NCBI RefSeq assembly: GCF_000633355.1
Contig: NZ_AYMQ01000125.1
Span: forward strand, 1-64,000
DNA from: Serratia sp. H1w
GTDB taxonomy: Bacteria; Pseudomonadota; Gammaproteobacteria; Enterobacterales; Enterobacteriaceae
Reading direction: 5' to 3'
Length of the DNA: 64,000 nt
In this document: positions 60,960 to 64,000 of the stretch, one piece after another
Layout of the letters: each line of letters starts with the position of its first letter
Position numbering within the stretch: position 1 is the first letter of the stretch
Notes under the pieces: generated by a model
Database searches by the model: none
Told to the model about the DNA's origin: nothing
Seen by the model: the letters and a program-made list of their open reading frames with translations, nothing else
Translations under genes and position numbers: made by a program

Positions 60960-61065
60960 GATGTAATCGCCTCTCTGAGGTCGTCGCGCTTCCTTGGCGG
61001 CATAAAAGGTTCCGTCGCACCAGAAGCGTAGCCCTGAAAACAACGAAACCTTTTAACGTCAGGTC

Positions 61066-61782
61066 TTAGTTCAACGCCTTGACTAGATCCTTACGCTGGG
61101 TTTCCAGCGCCGTGACGCGGTTACACACGTCGCGACCAAAGTTCTGGAAGTCCTGCTCCTGATTGTTCCATTCGTTCTTGATAGCCTGCTGAAGCCCACC
61201 CAGGTTGCCCATAATCGCCTGCAACGGGTTGCCATTGCTGTTGGCGACCTGCTTGACGCCCATTTCGTTCAGGCTGTCCTGCAATACGCCCCCCATGCTT
61301 TGCTGGACGATATTGCGGCCATCCTGCTCCACCTGAGCAATTGCCTTGTGGTGGAACGTCAGACCGTCGCTACGGTGTTCGATGATGCGGTTCATCTGTT
61401 GCTTCAACTGATCGTTGAGCGTAGTCAGACGGTTACGTACGTTGCTGCTGTCTCCTAATTGCTGAACGATGACCTTATCCAACGCTACCCGAGCCTTTTC
61501 CAGATGCTGCTGCGCACCCTGATCGATCCAGGGCAAGTCTTTACGCAAGGCGTTCTGGTAGCTGAACGCCTTCTGGCGCTGGCTATCGTTCAGGCTCAAT
61601 GCCTTGCCATCACGGGTGACATCACCATCGGCGGTGATTTGCAGATTGCCGCTGGCCCCCACCACCTGCACGGTCTGCGGGCTGATAATCACATCGTCCT
61701 GTGGCCTGACGCTGCACTGGTACTCGGCATGCGCCTGTGAAGCCGTCAACAACAGCAAGGCCAATCCGGTTCTCTTCAACAT
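61066..61782 (-). CDS. yggN: YggN (DUF2884) periplasmic protein
   Basis: 238-residue protein with signal peptide MLKRTGLALLLLTASQAHA, of the DUF2884 family and collinear with E. coli YggN. The mature part is mostly helical and has cysteines in EYQCSVRP and GRDVCNRV that could pair. Function unknown. AGGAG lies just upstream of ATG 61782; the frame extends 79 codons further upstream, without family resemblance. Confidence 0.92.
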   Translation of the reverse strand: MLKRTGLALLLLTASQAHAEYQCSVRPQDDVIISPQTVQVVGASGNLQITADGDVTRDGKALSLNDSQRQKAFSYQNALRKDLPWIDQGAQQHLEKARVALDKVIVQQLGDSSNVRNRLTTLNDQLKQQMNRIIEHRSDGLTFHHKAIAQVEQDGRNIVQQSMGGVLQDSLNEMGVKQVANSNGNPLQAIMGNLGGLQQAIKNEWNNQEQDFQNFGRDVCNRVTALETQRKDLVKALN

Positions 61783-61822
61783 AGTTTCTCCTGGCTCCCT
61801 TCCACCCGCATACGCGGTGGAG

Positions 61823-62746
61823 TTAAAAAATCGAACGGCTAATGCGTTGAGACAACAGTTCCAGTGCTGCAGTTCCCGCCAATGAGTTTCCAGACGCATC
61901 CAGCTCCGGCGACCAGACGACAATCGACAGTTCTTCAGGGACAATAGCAATAATGCCGCCACCCACTCCTGACTTACCCGGCATGCCAACACGATAGGCA
62001 AATTCTCCCGCACCATCATACATACCGCTGGTCATCATCAAGGCGTTAATTTGCCGGGCCTGTAAGGGGCTGATCACTGCTTCGCCACTCAGCGAGCGTC
62101 CTTGATTGGCCAAGTAGACAAAGCTGCGTGCCAGCTCAACGCAGCTCATGCGTAACGCGCAGTAGTGGAAATAGGTTTGCAGCACGGTCAGCACGTCATT
62201 GTCGAAGTTACCGAACGATTTCATCAGATAGGCGATGGCGGCATTGCGGTCGGAATGTTCAAACTCCGAACGGGCCACGCGGGCGTCGTACAGCAGATCG
62301 TCAACGCCGGCCAGTTGGCGTACCACTTCCAACATTCGCTGCTTTGGCGCACTGAGCCGGGTTTGTAGCATATCGCATACCACCAGCGCCCCTGGATTGA
62401 TAAACGGATTGCGCGGTTTACCCTGTTCCATTTCCAATTGCAGCAAGGAATTGAACGGCAGGCCAGAAGGTTCTTTCCCCACCCGCTGCCAAATCTCCCC
62501 TTCCTGATAACGCGTCAACGCCAGCGTCAGGCTCAATACCTTGGAAATTGACTGGATCGAAAAGCGTTCCGTCGCATCCCCGGCCTGAAACAGTTCACCG
62601 TCAACGGTACAGACGGCGATCGCCAACCGATCGGCCGCCACTTCCGCCAATGCAGGAATATAGTCAGCGACCTTGCCTTGCCCAATCAGCGGGCGTACCT
62701 GTTGCAGGATCTCTTCCAGCAACGCGTTATCTAATGTTGTTACCAC
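61823..62746 (-). CDS. glsB: Glutaminase (GlsB type)
   Basis: Hydrolyses L-glutamine to glutamate and ammonia. The 307-residue protein is a beta-lactamase-fold glutaminase with the SxxK motif at Ser66-Lys69 (FSIQSISKV), the [12 protein letters not shown] stretch and [14 protein letters not shown] near the C-terminus. It is close to E. coli GlsB (YneH) throughout. It starts with GTG (62744-62746) behind GGAG. Position between yggN and yggL differs from E. coli, where glsB is elsewhere. Confidence 0.93.
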   Translation of the reverse strand: MVTTLDNALLEEILQQVRPLIGQGKVADYIPALAEVAADRLAIAVCTVDGELFQAGDATERFSIQSISKVLSLTLALTRYQEGEIWQRVGKEPSGLPFNSLLQLEMEQGKPRNPFINPGALVVCDMLQTRLSAPKQRMLEVVRQLAGVDDLLYDARVARSEFEHSDRNAAIAYLMKSFGNFDNDVLTVLQTYFHYCALRMSCVELARSFVYLANQGRSLSGEAVISPLQARQINALMMTSGMYDGAGEFAYRVGMPGKSGVGGGIIAIVPEELSIVVWSPELDASGNSLAGTAALELLSQRISRSIF

Positions 62747-62760
62747 CTACTCATACTCCA

Positions 62761-62790
62761 GATAAAACAAAGGTGCCGTTAAGGCACCTT
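62761..62790 (-). terminator. Terminator of yggL
   Basis: On the minus strand AAGGTGCC and GGCACCTT pair around a 5-nt loop and are followed by TGTTTTATC, 22 bases after the yggL stop. It separates trmB-yggL from glsB. Confidence 0.85.
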
Positions 62791-62812
62791 CGGCAACGCT
62801 AATCAGGCAGGA

Positions 62813-63139
62813 TCAATCCCACCAGATATCGAACAGATCGCTGGTTTTCACATCGCTCAACTTGCGTGCTTCCAACCAGTTTTTGATCAGCTCACGGTGT
62901 TCTTCGGTGCAATGACCGATCTTCTGCAGGCAAACCAAACCTTCCCACTGCAGATAGCCACTGCCGTCAAACGCCAGGCCGTTCGGCTCGATCACTTCAT
63001 CGATAAACGCATCCAGGGTGCTGTCGATATCTTCAACAGCAGTCCCTTCAGCAAAACGCCAGGCGACGGAAAAGCCCAGTTCCTGAAACTCTTCGATATG
63101 CAGCTTTTTACGTAAACGACGACTACGGTTCTTAGCCAT
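62813..63139 (-). CDS. yggL: YggL family 50S ribosome-binding protein
   Basis: DUF469 protein of 108 residues with a basic N-terminus ([18 protein letters not shown]) and acidic C-terminal half. Family members associate with the large ribosomal subunit. The ATG overlaps the trmB stop by one base, giving the conserved trmB-yggL pair. Confidence 0.94.
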   Translation of the reverse strand: MAKNRSRRLRKKLHIEEFQELGFSVAWRFAEGTAVEDIDSTLDAFIDEVIEPNGLAFDGSGYLQWEGLVCLQKIGHCTEEHRELIKNWLEARKLSDVKTSDLFDIWWD

Positions 63140-63858
63140 TATTCCATCCTCTCAAACATCAAATCCCAAACTCCATGTCCCAGACGCTGGCCACGTAATT
63201 CAAATTTTGTCAGCGGACGCGAGTCCGGACGCGGTACGTAATCATTACTCTCGGAAAGATTACGGTAGCCTGCGCTGCTGTTCATGACTTCCAGCATGTG
63301 TTCCGCGTAAGGTTGCCAGTCGGTAGCCATATGGAATACGCCACCCACTTTTAATTTGCGCAGCACCAGTTCAACAAACGGCGTCTGTACGATGCGGCGT
63401 TTGTTATGGCGCGCTTTGTGCCATGGATCCGGGAAGAACAGCTGGACCATATCCAGCGAAGCATCCGGGATCATATTCTGCAAGACTTCTACCGCATCGT
63501 GGCACATCACCCGCAGGTTGGCCAATTTCGCCTCATGAGCATCTGCCAGGCAGGCACCCACGCCCGGCGAGTGAACTTCAATCCCCAGGAAGTTCTGCTG
63601 CGGGTTATTGCCCGCCATGGTGACTAAAGAAGCCCCCATGCCAAAACCAATCTCCAGCACGGTTGGCGCTTCACGGCCAAACAGCGCGGCGATATCGACA
63701 GGCTCAGCCTGATATTCCACGCCCATCACCGGCCAATAGTTATCCAGCGCCTGCTGCTGGCCTTTGGTCAACCGCCCCTGGCGGCGGACAAAACTGCGGA
63801 TACGGCGCATCGCGCGGCCGTTCTCATCAAATTCTGGGGAGATGACGTCATTAATCAT
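63139..63858 (-). CDS. trmB: tRNA (guanine-N7-)-methyltransferase TrmB
   Basis: Methylates G46 in the tRNA variable loop using SAM. The 239-residue protein (E. coli length) has the SAM motif [11 protein letters not shown] and the family signature [15 protein letters not shown] (about 143-157). ATG 63858 ([14 protein letters not shown]) matches E. coli; a TTG nine codons upstream is less likely. In relatives it is divergent from mutY, which should begin just beyond the right edge. Confidence 0.95.
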   Translation of the reverse strand: MINDVISPEFDENGRAMRRIRSFVRRQGRLTKGQQQALDNYWPVMGVEYQAEPVDIAALFGREAPTVLEIGFGMGASLVTMAGNNPQQNFLGIEVHSPGVGACLADAHEAKLANLRVMCHDAVEVLQNMIPDASLDMVQLFFPDPWHKARHNKRRIVQTPFVELVLRKLKVGGVFHMATDWQPYAEHMLEVMNSSAGYRNLSESNDYVPRPDSRPLTKFELRGQRLGHGVWDLMFERME

Positions 63859-64000
63859 AGTGCTTTCTGTCTGTTTGGCTGCCAATTAGGGGAACGCGCA
63901 TTATCCAAAGATACCTTGGTTTAGCAAGCGTTCATCATCATACCTGATGTGCTACTGCAGAAAGTTCCGGTTTACAGCATCATCACTCTATGCTGCAATC
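63859..64000. other. Right-edge non-coding stretch upstream of trmB
   Basis: 142 bp with no start codon and ribosome site that I can support. By synteny it should contain the divergent trmB promoter and the leader of mutY; no promoter could be fixed with confidence. Confidence 0.4.

Noticed and set aside
61005-61061. AAAAGGTT...AACCTTTT pair downstream of yggN as a terminator
   Set aside because: The arms are about 35 bases apart, AT-rich, and not followed by a T-run on the relevant strand.

Overview
The window reads as a chromosomal segment of a Serratia-like enterobacterium (Yersiniaceae). The core proteins are close to their E. coli counterparts in sequence and often identical in length. 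Gene order follows enterobacterial synteny but has features I associate with Serratia/Yersinia: proC between yggS and yggT, a glsB-type glutaminase between yggN and yggL, and a malonate decarboxylase cluster beside acnB. The genus is inferred from gene order and remembered family sequences, not from a database search. No rRNA, tRNA, CRISPR array, insertion sequence or prophage gene was seen.

Left part (1-29.9 kb): cueO with a CueR-type promoter, divergent from yacC-speE-speD. A four-gene acid-sugar operon (KdgT-like permease, DUF1537 kinase, PdxA2, DeoR regulator) lies between speD and yacL. A complete mdcABCDEFGH malonate decarboxylase operon with a convergent LysR gene lies between yacL and acnB. 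Then come acnB, lpd, aceF, aceE, pdhR and, divergently, aroP. These tie malonate and C4 sugar-acid catabolism to pyruvate oxidation and the TCA cycle; PdhR boxes mark the pyruvate control point.

Middle (30-44 kb): a sugar symporter and GH43 arabinofuranosidase pair; a periplasmic molybdenum hydroxylase module (triheme cytochrome c, 2Fe-2S subunit, Tat-exported molybdopterin subunit) divergent from MocA-like and XdhC-like maturation genes; a Rob-like AraC regulator; class I fumarase; and rlhA. The molybdenum module is bracketed by two copies of a composite palindromic repeat.

Right part (44-64 kb): the conserved block sprT-endA-rsmE-gshB-yqgE-yqgF, an insertion holding an orphan shortened fimbrial usher, a DUF1090 protein and an EvgAS/BvgAS-like phosphorelay, then yggR(pilT)/yggS-proC-yggT-yggU-rdgB-hemW, an AT-rich small membrane protein, yggN, glsB, yggL and trmB.

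Two families of short palindromic repeats run through the window. Family A is a GGGCGC-N8-GCGCCC hairpin. Family B is an inverted CCCTCTCC...GGGAGAGGG hairpin with a GGTGAGGG tail. They sit almost always within a few bases of stop codons, several times together as one composite element. They are the most distinctive unexplained structure here.
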